DNA of 25,236 bases, taken from JBCDBH01 sp039184055. Its GTDB lineage: Bacteria > Acidobacteriota > Thermoanaerobaculia > Multivoradales > J023. The notes under the pieces were generated by a model. The model did not search any database. It was not told the origin of the DNA and worked only from the letters and a program-made list of their open reading frames with translations. A program made the translations under genes and the position numbers. The stretch's first letter is position 1. Every line of letters starts with the position of its first letter. The DNA lies in the NCBI GenBank assembly GCA_039184055.1, contig JBCDBH010000045.1, positions 1 to 25,236 of the forward strand, written 5' to 3'. Positions 8,231 through 15,718 of this stretch are shown piece by piece.

Positions 8231-9139
8231 TCAAGGATCGCCAGGCAACGCGCTGATGTCGCCCTGGCTGGCGAAGTTACCGAGCTCGTTGGAGTAGGTG
8301 ACCATGTTGCCGGTATCGAGGTCGGTAACGGTCAGGGTGAAGGAAACGCTGGTGAGCGAGCCGTAGAACACCCAGTAGTTGCCGTTGAACGATTGGCCGT
8401 CGAGCACTTTGACGATCAGCTCGAGGTTCTGGCTATCGAAAAACCAGAAAGCGCCGGTGTCGGCGGTCTGGGTTACGGGCATGCCGGTGCCGGTGTTGCC
8501 GTTGAAATCGGCCCATGTGACCTTGACCTGGAAGCGGTCGTCACGCAGGCAAAGGGCTTCGGGATCATCGGTGCAAGCCGTTCCGCTTCCCGTGCCCTTG
8601 GCTTCGATCATGTTGACCAGGAGCTGAGCGTTGATCACGGCGCCGAGACGGCTGACGGTGGGATTGTGGAGCAGGCGCGCCTCGGTGACGCCAGCGAGCG
8701 TCGCGTTCACGTCGGTCGCGCCCGAGACACCGGTCAGATCTTCGGGACGGAGGGAAAGCTCGAAGGTCTCGAAGCTCGCGCCCGGCGCCAGCTGGTGCGC
8801 GGTGGTGACCCACCAGCCACCCGGGCCGTTGACCGCGAAACGGATCTGCAGCGCCACGGCGTTGGGATTGCGTGCTTCGATCTCGACCGAGGTGACACCC
8901 GCGTAATCACCGGCCCACTGGCTGCGATTGAAGGCGATCAGTCGGCTCCCGGCGCCATTGCCACCGGTGGCGGTGATCGTCAACACCCCGGCCGCCGCGG
9001 TGGGCGGATTGGGGTTGGAACCACCCGATGTCCAGCCGTCCGTACCACCGTCGAAGGTATCGACCTGACCGACGGTGATAGCGAGCATCGGCGACGCGAT
9101 GAGAACGAGCAAGCTCAGCAGGCAGGCGACACGAAGCAT
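8231..9139 (-). CDS. Secreted two-domain protein: CBM-like N-terminal domain plus recurrent C-terminal module
   Basis: 302 aa. The ATG at 9139 is set by AAGGAG six bases upstream and by the signal peptide it opens (MLRVACLLSLLVLIASPMLA). A longer open frame upstream overlaps the synthetase gene and is not used. Residues about 25-180 form a jelly-roll-like carbohydrate-binding type domain (VDTFDGGTDGWTSGG ... SRLIAFNRSQWAGDYAGV ... EARLLHNP). Residues about 196-302 are a separate module: CLRDDRFQVKVTWADFNG, DTGAFWFFDSQNLELIVKVL, NGNYWVFYGSLTSV and a TYSNELGNF tail. I recall this module at the C-termini of many secreted Acidobacteriota proteins; its function is not established to my knowledge. 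The gene starts 44 bases after the synthetase stop and may be co-transcribed with it. The last 43 codons recur downstream as a broken copy. Confidence 0.85.
   Translation of the reverse strand: MLRVACLLSLLVLIASPMLAITVGQVDTFDGGTDGWTSGGSNPNPPTAAAGVLTITATGGNGAGSRLIAFNRSQWAGDYAGVTSVEIEARNPNAVALQIRFAVNGPGGWWVTTAHQLAPGASFETFELSLRPEDLTGVSGATDVNATLAGVTEARLLHNPTVSRLGAVINAQLLVNMIEAKGTGSGTACTDDPEALCLRDDRFQVKVTWADFNGNTGTGMPVTQTADTGAFWFFDSQNLELIVKVLDGQSFNGNYWVFYGSLTSVSFTLTVTDLDTGNMVTYSNELGNFASQGDISALPGDP
8234..8363 (-). repeat. Intact copy of the 130-bp direct repeat flanking the DUF4157 gene
   Basis: The 3' coding end of the secreted protein gene, repeated at 6571-6700 in the same orientation at about 87% identity. 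The two copies bracket the DUF4157 nuclease gene and its promoter. Differences are concentrated in the half furthest from the stop codon, and many are at codon third positions. Confidence 0.85.
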
Positions 9140-9183
9140 CGATTTCTCCTTGTTGAAGTCGCTTTGGCTTGTCCTGATACCAA

Positions 9184-11598
9184 TCAGCTTTCCAGGTACG
9201 CCGCCAGGCCCGGGAAGTAGTCCTGGCCGAGCTCGGTGAGCGCGACGCCCGGTGGCACCCAATCGAGCGCGTTGTCCCAGGCGCCACGGCCTGGGCCTTC
9301 GTCTCCCAAACCGAGCGCCTTCCAGAGCCGCTTGCCGAAGTCGGGCATGATCGGCGTGGCCATGATGGCGAGGACTTTGGCGGCGAGCAGCTCGAGGGCG
9401 ATACCGGTGCGGTGCTCTTGGCTGCGCGCTTCGACCAGATTCCAGTAGCGCTCGCCGCGACCGAAGCGCCGTGATTCGCGTACCAGCTCGTGCATGGTGG
9501 AGGCGACCCGCTGCAAGGAGCAGCTCTCGGGACGGTAGCCGGTGGCGGCCGTTTCGAGGAGCTCTTCGAGACGGTGGAAGAAGCGCCGATGGTGGGTGAG
9601 CCAATCACCGGTCGAGGGCACGGTGCTTTCGAACTCGGTATCGAGACGCTCACCGATGCCGGCGAGCCAGCTCTGGGTGGCCTGGTGGAGGTGACGATCG
9701 ACGGTGCCACGGAAGCGCTCGAGGGTGAAGTTGGTTTCTTCACGCTCGGGACCGTCGAGGGCCAGGAAGTAGCGCACCGCGTCGCTCGGCGCCTGGGCGA
9801 GCAGGTCGCGACCGAGGATGCGATGGTTGCGCGAGGTGGAGAATTTCGCGCCGTCGAGATGGTAGAGCTCGTTGACGACGTAGGCGTCGGGCAGGCTGAT
9901 GTCTTCGTCGTAGGCCAGGTAGACGGCGTTGAGCAGCAAGCCGTCGTAGAAGCTGTTGTCGAAACCGAAGAGACGGACGTAGCGCTCGTTCTCACCCTTC
10001 CAATAGGTTTCCCAACCGGTGTCCAAACCGAGCTTCTCGGCCATCTGACGGGTGTAGTTGAAGTAGCGCGGTCCGAGCTCGAACCACGACCACAGACGCT
10101 GATCTTCGAAACCTGGAACCGGCACCGGGATGCCCCAATCGGACGGATAGGTGATGCAGACGTCGGGCAAGCCCTTCTCGATGACGTGCTCACAGAAGGC
10201 ACGGAAACGAGGGCTCGACGGGGTGTCGCGATGATGCTCCCAGAGCTTGCGCGCCCACGGCTGCATGAGGAAGTAGAAGCGCTTCACCATGCGCTTAATG
10301 GGCGGCGGATCATCGGGACCGGCACCCGTGTAGTACACGTTCTCGATCTGCATCGGATCGTTGTACCAACCACAGGACTCGCAGGTGTGGCCGACGATCT
10401 TGTCGCCACAGTAGGCGCACGTACCGCCGATATAGGGCTCGAAGAGATAGCGCCCGGAGGTTTCGTCGTACCACAGCGGCTCTTCGCGGAGCTCGATGTG
10501 GCCGTTTTCGAGCAAACGCGTGAAGGTGCCCTGGACGAAATCGATGTGCTCTTTGGTGTTGGGCTGCGGCGTCAGCGCCCGTTCGACCCCGAACATCTCG
10601 AGCGTCTCGTTGATCGAGCGATGGAAATGATCGGCGGTCTCTTCGGGAGTCTGGTCGAGCGACTCGGCGAGGCTCTTGAGGAAGAAGGAATTGTCGTCGG
10701 TGCCGGCGGTGTAGTGCGACACGGTGCCACGCAGGTTGAGATAGCGGGCGATGACGTCGGACGCGAGGTAGGTGCCGGAAAGATGACCGATGTGCAGATC
10801 GCCGTTCGGGGTCGGCGCCGCCGAGGTCACCAAGACACGCTCGGCCTTTTCGATCAGCGCCGGTTCGGGATCGAGCGGTCGCGCCTCGCCATCGAGCTCG
10901 CCGCTCGGCTCGGCCCACATCTCTTTCTGCTCCCAATAGACGTCGATCAAGAACAGATCTTCGCTATCGGAGACGTTGGTGAGCTCGTGCTCGTCGAAGG
11001 GACGATGAAAGGTGACGTCGCCCGACTCGACCATGTATTCCTCACCACCGAGCAACATGTGGCCTTTGCCACCGACGATGATGAACGCCTCGCACTCCTG
11101 GTGCGCGTGGCTTTTGCTGATCTCACCTGGACGGATCACCGACCACAGCGCGCCGAACGGCGGCGAGATGTCGTCGGTCGGAAAGACGACCTGGAGATCG
11201 GCGTTGTAGGCGCGTAGGTAGGTGCTCGGATCGAGCTTCTGCACCCACATGCCGTCGGTCGCCGGGCTGTCGCCCTCCCAGTGCAGATTGAGCACCAAGA
11301 GCTCGTCGCTCGACGACGTATTGGTGAGCTCGTAGCCGTCGGCAGCGCGCCGAAAGGCGACATCGCCCGAGCCGAGGGAGTCTTCCTTGCCGGCGCTGGT
11401 GATCGTCGCCTGGCCACGGGCGACAAAGAAGCTGTCGTTGCGGCCGTGACCGTTCGAGCTCGTGCTCTGCCCCGGTTCGAGCCGAACCCAGGTGGCGCCA
11501 AACGGCGGACGGACGGTATCCGGCCACGGAAAGACGTCTTGATGATCAGCGTCGTGCTGACGGGTGAAGGCTTGCGGATCGAGCTTTTTGACCGGCAT
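9184..11598 (-). CDS. Double-cupin / methionyl-tRNA synthetase-like fusion protein
   Basis: 804 aa. The start chosen is the ATG at 11598, where the first cupin begins and a GAGAGG lies upstream; an in-frame start at 11733 would add 45 low-complexity residues. Residues about 1-112 and 116-228 are two related cupin folds. The second keeps a metal-ligand set (His164, His166, Glu170, His204: HAHQECE ... DEHELTN). In the first most ligands are replaced (NGHGRNDSF ... DGYELTN). From about 255 the protein is a class I aminoacyl-tRNA synthetase of the MetG type: TPNGDLHIGH with HIGH at 269-272, a zinc knuckle Cys394/Cys397/Cys406/Cys409, KFSTS at 585-589 in place of KMSKS, and a helical anticodon-binding-like region at about 620-760. 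It may charge tRNA-Met, or be a paralogue that activates an amino acid for another pathway; the cupin fusion favours the latter. Divergent from the BoxD-type gene. Confidence 0.9.
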   Translation of the reverse strand: MPVKKLDPQAFTRQHDADHQDVFPWPDTVRPPFGATWVRLEPGQSTSSNGHGRNDSFFVARGQATITSAGKEDSLGSGDVAFRRAADGYELTNTSSSDELLVLNLHWEGDSPATDGMWVQKLDPSTYLRAYNADLQVVFPTDDISPPFGALWSVIRPGEISKSHAHQECEAFIIVGGKGHMLLGGEEYMVESGDVTFHRPFDEHELTNVSDSEDLFLIDVYWEQKEMWAEPSGELDGEARPLDPEPALIEKAERVLVTSAAPTPNGDLHIGHLSGTYLASDVIARYLNLRGTVSHYTAGTDDNSFFLKSLAESLDQTPEETADHFHRSINETLEMFGVERALTPQPNTKEHIDFVQGTFTRLLENGHIELREEPLWYDETSGRYLFEPYIGGTCAYCGDKIVGHTCESCGWYNDPMQIENVYYTGAGPDDPPPIKRMVKRFYFLMQPWARKLWEHHRDTPSSPRFRAFCEHVIEKGLPDVCITYPSDWGIPVPVPGFEDQRLWSWFELGPRYFNYTRQMAEKLGLDTGWETYWKGENERYVRLFGFDNSFYDGLLLNAVYLAYDEDISLPDAYVVNELYHLDGAKFSTSRNHRILGRDLLAQAPSDAVRYFLALDGPEREETNFTLERFRGTVDRHLHQATQSWLAGIGERLDTEFESTVPSTGDWLTHHRRFFHRLEELLETAATGYRPESCSLQRVASTMHELVRESRRFGRGERYWNLVEARSQEHRTGIALELLAAKVLAIMATPIMPDFGKRLWKALGLGDEGPGRGAWDNALDWVPPGVALTELGQDYFPGLAAYLES

Positions 11599-11722
11599 GG
11601 TGGCGCGCCTCTCGTCGGTTGCGGCAAAGGGAAAAACGGAGACAGGGAGACCGTGGATCGCGGATGGCAAGGCAAACCGGCCATCGCGCCTCGGTCTCGA
11701 TCTCGCGGCGTCTGAACGATAG

Positions 11723-11738
11723 GGGTCGGACACGACCC
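11723..11738. repeat. Short dyad in the divergent intergenic region
   Basis: GGGTCG-GACA-CGACCC is a perfect 6-bp inverted repeat with a 4-base centre. It lies just downstream of the proposed -10 of the cupin-synthetase gene, around the expected transcription start. It could be an operator or a leader hairpin. Confidence 0.35.
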
Positions 11739-11745
11739 AGCGTGC

Positions 11746-11774
11746 ATTCTATCCCGTTCGTCGGGCGGTGTCGC
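11746..11774 (-). promoter_or_regulatory. Candidate promoter of the cupin-synthetase gene
   Basis: On the minus strand GCGACA (11774-11769) and TAGAAT (11751-11746) are separated by 17 bases. The expected start would leave a leader of roughly 140 bases before the ATG at 11598. The -35 element matches the consensus at four of six positions. No equally good promoter was seen for the divergent dehydrogenase gene. Confidence 0.35.
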
Positions 11775-11828
11775 CGGGGCGTCGACCTGGTACGCTCTGC
11801 CCCGCGACGTCAACCAGAGGAGCCGTTC

Positions 11829-13370
11829 ATGCACACCGTCAAGAGCTATGTCGAGGGCCGCTGGCACGAGGCCGATTCCGGTTTCCGCCCGCTTGTCGAC
11901 CCGTCCACCGAAGAGGTGATCGCCCAGGTCTCGAGCCACGGGATCGATTTCGCCGCCGTGCTCGACCATGCCCACACCGAGGGCTGTCCGTCCCTCGCGG
12001 CGCTCACCTTTGCCGAGCGTGGCGCGTTGCTCAAGGGCATGTCGAAGGTGCTGCGCAACCATCGCGACGAGCTCTTGGCGCTCTCGGCCCAAAACACCGG
12101 CACCACCACGCCGGACGGCTCGTTCGACGTCGACGGCGCGAGCGGCACGCTCTTTTACTACGCCGGGCTCGCCACCTCGATGGGTGACAGCAACGTGCTG
12201 GTGGAGGGCGATGGCAGCGCCTTGGCGCGTGACGATGCTTTTTGGTCGCAGCATGCTTTGGTGGCGCGACGTGGCGCGGCGGTGGCAATCAACGCCTTCA
12301 ACTTTCCGATTTGGGGATGGGCCGAGAAGGTCGCCTGCGCGGTGCTCGCCGGCATGCCGGTGATCATCAAGCCGGCCACCTCGACGGCGCTACCGGCGGC
12401 ACGCTCGATCGAGCGCATCGTCGAGGCCGACATCCTGCCGGCCGGCGTGCTGCAGATGATCTGTGGCGGCACCGGCGACCTGCTCGACCGGCTCGGCCCC
12501 CAGGACGTGCTCGCCTTCACCGGCTCGGCCGACACCGCCGCCAAGCTGAGCGATCGCGACAACCTTCGTCAGCACAACACGCGGATCAACATCGAGGCCG
12601 ACAGCTTGAACGCCGCCGTGCTGGCGCCCGACGCCGACGGCCGCACCTTCGACCTCTTCGTCAAAGACGTCGTCCGCGAGATGACGCAGAAGACCGGGCA
12701 GAAATGCACCGCCGTGCGTCGTATCCTGGTGCCTACCGCGCTGCTCGATCGGGCAAGAGAGGCACTGGTCGACCGGCTCGGAGCTGTCGTACCCGGCAAC
12801 CCCGCCGACGAAGCCACCACCATGGGTCCGCTCGCCAACGCCGATCAGCTCGACGACACGGTGCGTGGCACCGCCGAGCTCCGCGCCCAGGCCGAGCTCG
12901 TCCACGGCAGCGGCGAGCGGGTCGACGGCGTCGGTGGCGACGCGGGCAAAGGCTACTTCTTCGGCCCCACCCTCCTGCTCGCCAACGACTCGTACGACGC
13001 CGACGTGATCCACAGTCGCGAAGTCTTCGCCCCGGTCGCCACCCTCCTGCCCTATGACGGCTCGGCGGACCACGCCGGCGCGCTCGTCGCAAAGGGCGGC
13101 GGCACCCTCGTCACCTCCACCTACACCGACGATACCGACTGGCTCCGTGGCTTCCTGCTCGCCGGTGGCCACAGCACCGGGCGGCTTTATGTCGGCTCGC
13201 AAGAAGCCAAAGTACTGGGCTCGGGCGTCGCGCTACCGCAGAGTCAGCACGGTGGCCCAGGTCGCGCCGGGGGTGGCGAAGAGCTCGGTGGCATGGTCGG
13301 CGTGAAACGCTATATGCAACGTGTCGCGTTACAGGCTCACAAGGGTGTGGTCGATAGCGTGTTGGGGTGA
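11829..13370 (+). CDS. boxD: BoxD/PaaZ-type aldehyde dehydrogenase (3,4-dehydroadipyl-CoA semialdehyde dehydrogenase family)
   Basis: 513 aa NAD(P)-dependent aldehyde dehydrogenase, cytosolic. The ATG at 11829 follows AGAGGAG by six bases and opens the family's usual N-terminus (SYVEGRWHEADSGFRPLVDP). Catalytic features are present: Asn158 in NAFNFPIWGWAEK, Lys181 in IIKPATS, the general base Glu256 in INIEADSLNAAVL, and nucleophile Cys293 in QKTGQKCTAVRRILVP. The EADSLN form of the glutamate motif and QKCTA around the cysteine are typical of PaaZ N-terminal domains and of BoxD. The C-terminal MaoC-like hydratase of full-length PaaZ (about 680 aa) is absent, so a BoxD-like single-domain enzyme of aerobic benzoyl-CoA degradation is the best match. 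No other benzoate or phenylacetate gene is in the window, so the exact substrate is uncertain. It stands alone, divergent from the cupin-synthetase. Confidence 0.88.
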   Translation: MHTVKSYVEGRWHEADSGFRPLVDPSTEEVIAQVSSHGIDFAAVLDHAHTEGCPSLAALTFAERGALLKGMSKVLRNHRDELLALSAQNTGTTTPDGSFDVDGASGTLFYYAGLATSMGDSNVLVEGDGSALARDDAFWSQHALVARRGAAVAINAFNFPIWGWAEKVACAVLAGMPVIIKPATSTALPAARSIERIVEADILPAGVLQMICGGTGDLLDRLGPQDVLAFTGSADTAAKLSDRDNLRQHNTRINIEADSLNAAVLAPDADGRTFDLFVKDVVREMTQKTGQKCTAVRRILVPTALLDRAREALVDRLGAVVPGNPADEATTMGPLANADQLDDTVRGTAELRAQAELVHGSGERVDGVGGDAGKGYFFGPTLLLANDSYDADVIHSREVFAPVATLLPYDGSADHAGALVAKGGGTLVTSTYTDDTDWLRGFLLAGGHSTGRLYVGSQEAKVLGSGVALPQSQHGGPGRAGGGEELGGMVGVKRYMQRVALQAHKGVVDSVLG

Positions 13371-13596
13371 GCGAGCGGCCAACGATTATGGCTACGTGAA
13401 GAGTGGTCCAATCCCAGAGTCTCTTGCGCTTCGCGGCTCGAGCTGCAGGCCTGTTGCTCGAGCCACGCAAACCGTAGGTAGGCCATCCGGCGGTTTCACG
13501 GTGCGGAGCATGCTTGGGCATTCGCTGAGACGCGCTACATGTGACACCAGCCGCGCGCAAACGGTTCGAGACCTACGCCATTGATTGGAGATTGTC

Positions 13597-14232
13597 ATGT
13601 CCATAGAGCCGATTTTGTTCGAAATCAAGAACGAACTGTTCTACACAAATATGGTGAAACCCAGAGGGATCATCAAGTTTACAAACAACACCGATTCCAC
13701 GATCAGGATTTCGTTTAACGACACAGCCTCACCGTTCACCGACACCAATGACTTCGACATCCCTCCGAACACTACCGATCCGATCTTCAAAGAAATACAA
13801 GAAGATGCGCTTGGGGAGTATAGATGTATCGCCACACAGACCGAAGCGCATGATGCTACGCCCCCGCTCACGACAGAACTAGTCATCTTCGTCGGCTCGC
13901 CCGGCCTAGAAAAAGTCGGATTTCAATTCGAGCCCGATCAGAGTGAATTTTATGTTGAAACCCAAGCATTCGTGAGAGAAGAGTGCGATTTCGTCGTTTG
14001 CTCAATCGAAAATCGAGACAACGGAGAGCAAAGATTCGACCTCCTCAATCTATCGGTCATCGACGGCTCCGTGGAACTAGGAGTAGGAGAGGCGATCTGC
14101 TTCCGTATCCAGGTACCCGCAGAGCCCGGTCGCAGTATTCTCTCCGCCAACACATTCGGAAAAATGCAAACAGGCGGCACCACACACATCGAGATCATCG
14201 TCGACCCGGATATCCCTCCCACGGATTCTTGA
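13597..14232 (+). CDS. Hypothetical beta-rich protein, AT-richer than its neighbours
   Basis: 211 aa, not recognised. The ATG at 13597 follows TGGAG by six bases. An in-frame TTG four codons earlier is not needed. There is no signal peptide or membrane segment. The protein is acidic and reads as two beta-sandwich-like halves. The first has RGIIKFTNNTDSTIRISF and ALGEYRCIATQTE, suggestive of an Ig- or cupredoxin-like strand order. The second (about 100-205) has FYVETQAFVREECDFVVCS and GEAICFRIQVPAEPGRS. No copper or catalytic ligand set is visible. Base composition is clearly lower in GC than the flanking genes and codon use differs, suggesting recent acquisition. It sits alone after a 226-base gap that holds no gene I can support, and converges on the SurA-like gene with 34 bases between stops. 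Confidence 0.75.
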   Translation: MSIEPILFEIKNELFYTNMVKPRGIIKFTNNTDSTIRISFNDTASPFTDTNDFDIPPNTTDPIFKEIQEDALGEYRCIATQTEAHDATPPLTTELVIFVGSPGLEKVGFQFEPDQSEFYVETQAFVREECDFVVCSIENRDNGEQRFDLLNLSVIDGSVELGVGEAICFRIQVPAEPGRSILSANTFGKMQTGGTTHIEIIVDPDIPPTDS

Positions 14233-14266
14233 CGCCCTCTTTTGCGAACGCGGTAGTCGATGGAGA

Positions 14267-14950
14267 TCACTCGATCCGCTCGATCACCGGCGGCAACGGC
14301 TTCGGTGACCGCTCGAGCAGATCGACGATCTGCGCCTCGTCACGGAGGTCTTCGGTCCAGCCGCTGATCTCGTCGTCGAGGCGACGCTCTTCGAGCAAGA
14401 TCCGGATGCCGTCACGCACTTCGGCGAGGGGCGGCATCGGATCGAGCATGCGCTCGATCATCAAACGGAACGGCCCGTCGTAATAGGCCTCGATCTCGTC
14501 GAGGTCGACGAAGACTCGTGGCGCCAGCCGCTCTTCGATGTAACGCACCACGCGCAGCTGCCGCAGGATCAGCTCGTGCAGCTTCGTTTCGTCGAGCTCG
14601 AGGGTCGCCAGATGCGCGGCGAACGCCTCGTCGGACGCGAACGGTTCCCGCAATGCCGCGATGCGCGCCGTCACCGCTTCCGACGGCACCGCGATCGCTC
14701 CATAGCGCTCGATGGCGTGGAGCTGCAGCCGCTGATCGATCAATCCGTCGAGCACCCGGCGTTCGAGCTCGAAACGCGTCTCGTCCTCACGCACCTCCAC
14801 CGAACCGAGCGCGATGGCGCGGTCGAGATCCGAATAGAGGATCGGATCCTCGTCGACCACCGCGACGATGCGGTCGACGAGGGTGGGCCGCTGGGCAGCG
14901 GGCTGCGCGAACGAGGCCGCGAGCAGCAGGGTGCAGAGCAGAGCCGTCAT
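14267..14950 (-). CDS. SurA-like periplasmic chaperone lacking the parvulin domain
   Basis: 227 aa. The signal peptide (MTALLCTLLLAASFAQPAAQ) directs it to the periplasm. The mature start matches the SurA N-terminal chaperone domain: LVDRIVAVVDEDPILYSDLD at about 24-43, then the LDGLIDQRLQLHAIERYG helix, the residue 90-140 helices with LHELILRQLRVVRYIEERL, and EIEAYYDG at 152-159. The closing helix (PPLAEVRDGIRILLEERRLD and beyond) is the one that in SurA completes the chaperone core after the prolyl isomerase domains. Those isomerase domains are missing, so it is probably a pure holdase for outer-membrane or exported clients. The start has no good Shine-Dalgarno sequence. It begins 39 bases after the RHS stop, which suggests co-transcription or translational coupling with that gene. 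Confidence 0.85.
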   Translation of the reverse strand: MTALLCTLLLAASFAQPAAQRPTLVDRIVAVVDEDPILYSDLDRAIALGSVEVREDETRFELERRVLDGLIDQRLQLHAIERYGAIAVPSEAVTARIAALREPFASDEAFAAHLATLELDETKLHELILRQLRVVRYIEERLAPRVFVDLDEIEAYYDGPFRLMIERMLDPMPPLAEVRDGIRILLEERRLDDEISGWTEDLRDEAQIVDLLERSPKPLPPVIERIE

Positions 14951-14989
14951 CCCCGTGAACCTACACCGTGCCGCGTACCCGGACCAGGT

Positions 14990-15718
14990 CTATCGACGTC
15001 GCTTCTTGCCGTACTTGCCGACTGCCTGACCGACGACGAAGAGAAAGCCCACGCGGCCCTTGCTCATGTGGTCTCGAACGATTCTCTTGCGCACGTACTT
15101 CCAGTGAGCATCATCATCTGGACGAAAGCTCACCAGAACCAGCACGCCGGGATAGAACTGGTACCGTTGCGCGAATTTGTAAATCGCCGCCCATTGGCCT
15201 TTCCGCCGGCCTCGCATCATGTTGTAAAAGGTCTTCAGACCGATCTTGATTTCGCCGATCAAGAACGCTTTGCGAAGACCGCGGCGAGAGGCCGTCTTGG
15301 GAGCGACCGGACTGAGCACGAAATCAGGCTCGCGATGGCCCGCCTTGTTGCGTACCGAGCTGTCGGCGGGATCACGGCTGCCGTCACAGCGTCGCCCATC
15401 ACCCAAGGGCTGGCCATCCGTCTGGCGAATGACCGGTTCGAAATAGATCACGCTCTGCGGCAGCACTCGGCACAGCACGTCATCTTGAAAGGCGCGTTCG
15501 AACTCACGCCACTCTCTTCCTTCACCCGCGAGGTGCTGAAACGGTAGCTTGGGCACGAACATGCCGATCGTGTTGTGAAGCGCGTTGATCAATAGATCGG
15601 TCGTGAACTCCCGCACTTCCCGGATCAGCTTGCGACGAACCTGGTTGAGACCCCCAACGCGAATGCCATTGAGCGTATTCGAGATCGCGTTGCTGATACT
15701 GACCCCGAGAACGCTGAC
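14990..15718 (-). other. C-terminal variable tip of the RHS protein: putative PD-(D/E)XK nuclease toxin
   Basis: The 242 residues after the RHS core junction DPTGE. A helical linker comes first (VRRKLIREVREFTTDLLINA). A compact domain follows with HREPDFVLSP (Asp at tip position 132) and, 24 residues later, AFLIGEIKIG (Glu156 and Lys158). Next come an alpha-helical GQWAAIYKFAQ segment and a hydrophobic strand (GVLVLVSF). This D...ExK order with a following Gln-bearing helix is the PD-(D/E)XK restriction-endonuclease pattern common among polymorphic toxin tips. The end is very basic (GKKRRR), fitting nucleic-acid binding. I cannot name a described toxin family for it. Confidence 0.6.

Noticed and set aside
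9140..9604. Upstream extension of the secreted CBM-like gene
   Set aside because: It overlaps the synthetase gene in another frame, has low-complexity Arg-rich residues, and precedes a perfect signal peptide with its own ribosome-binding site at 9139.
9490..11217. Long plus-strand open frame (575 codons) opposite the cupin-synthetase
   Set aside because: The minus strand encodes intact HIGH, zinc-knuckle and KFSTS motifs across the same bases. The plus frame is a composition shadow.
13321..13584. Possible small gene and a tRNA-like GGTTCGAGACC in the gap before 13597
   Set aside because: The small frame overlaps the dehydrogenase end and lacks a ribosome-binding site. The T-loop-like bases have no matching acceptor, D or anticodon arms around them.
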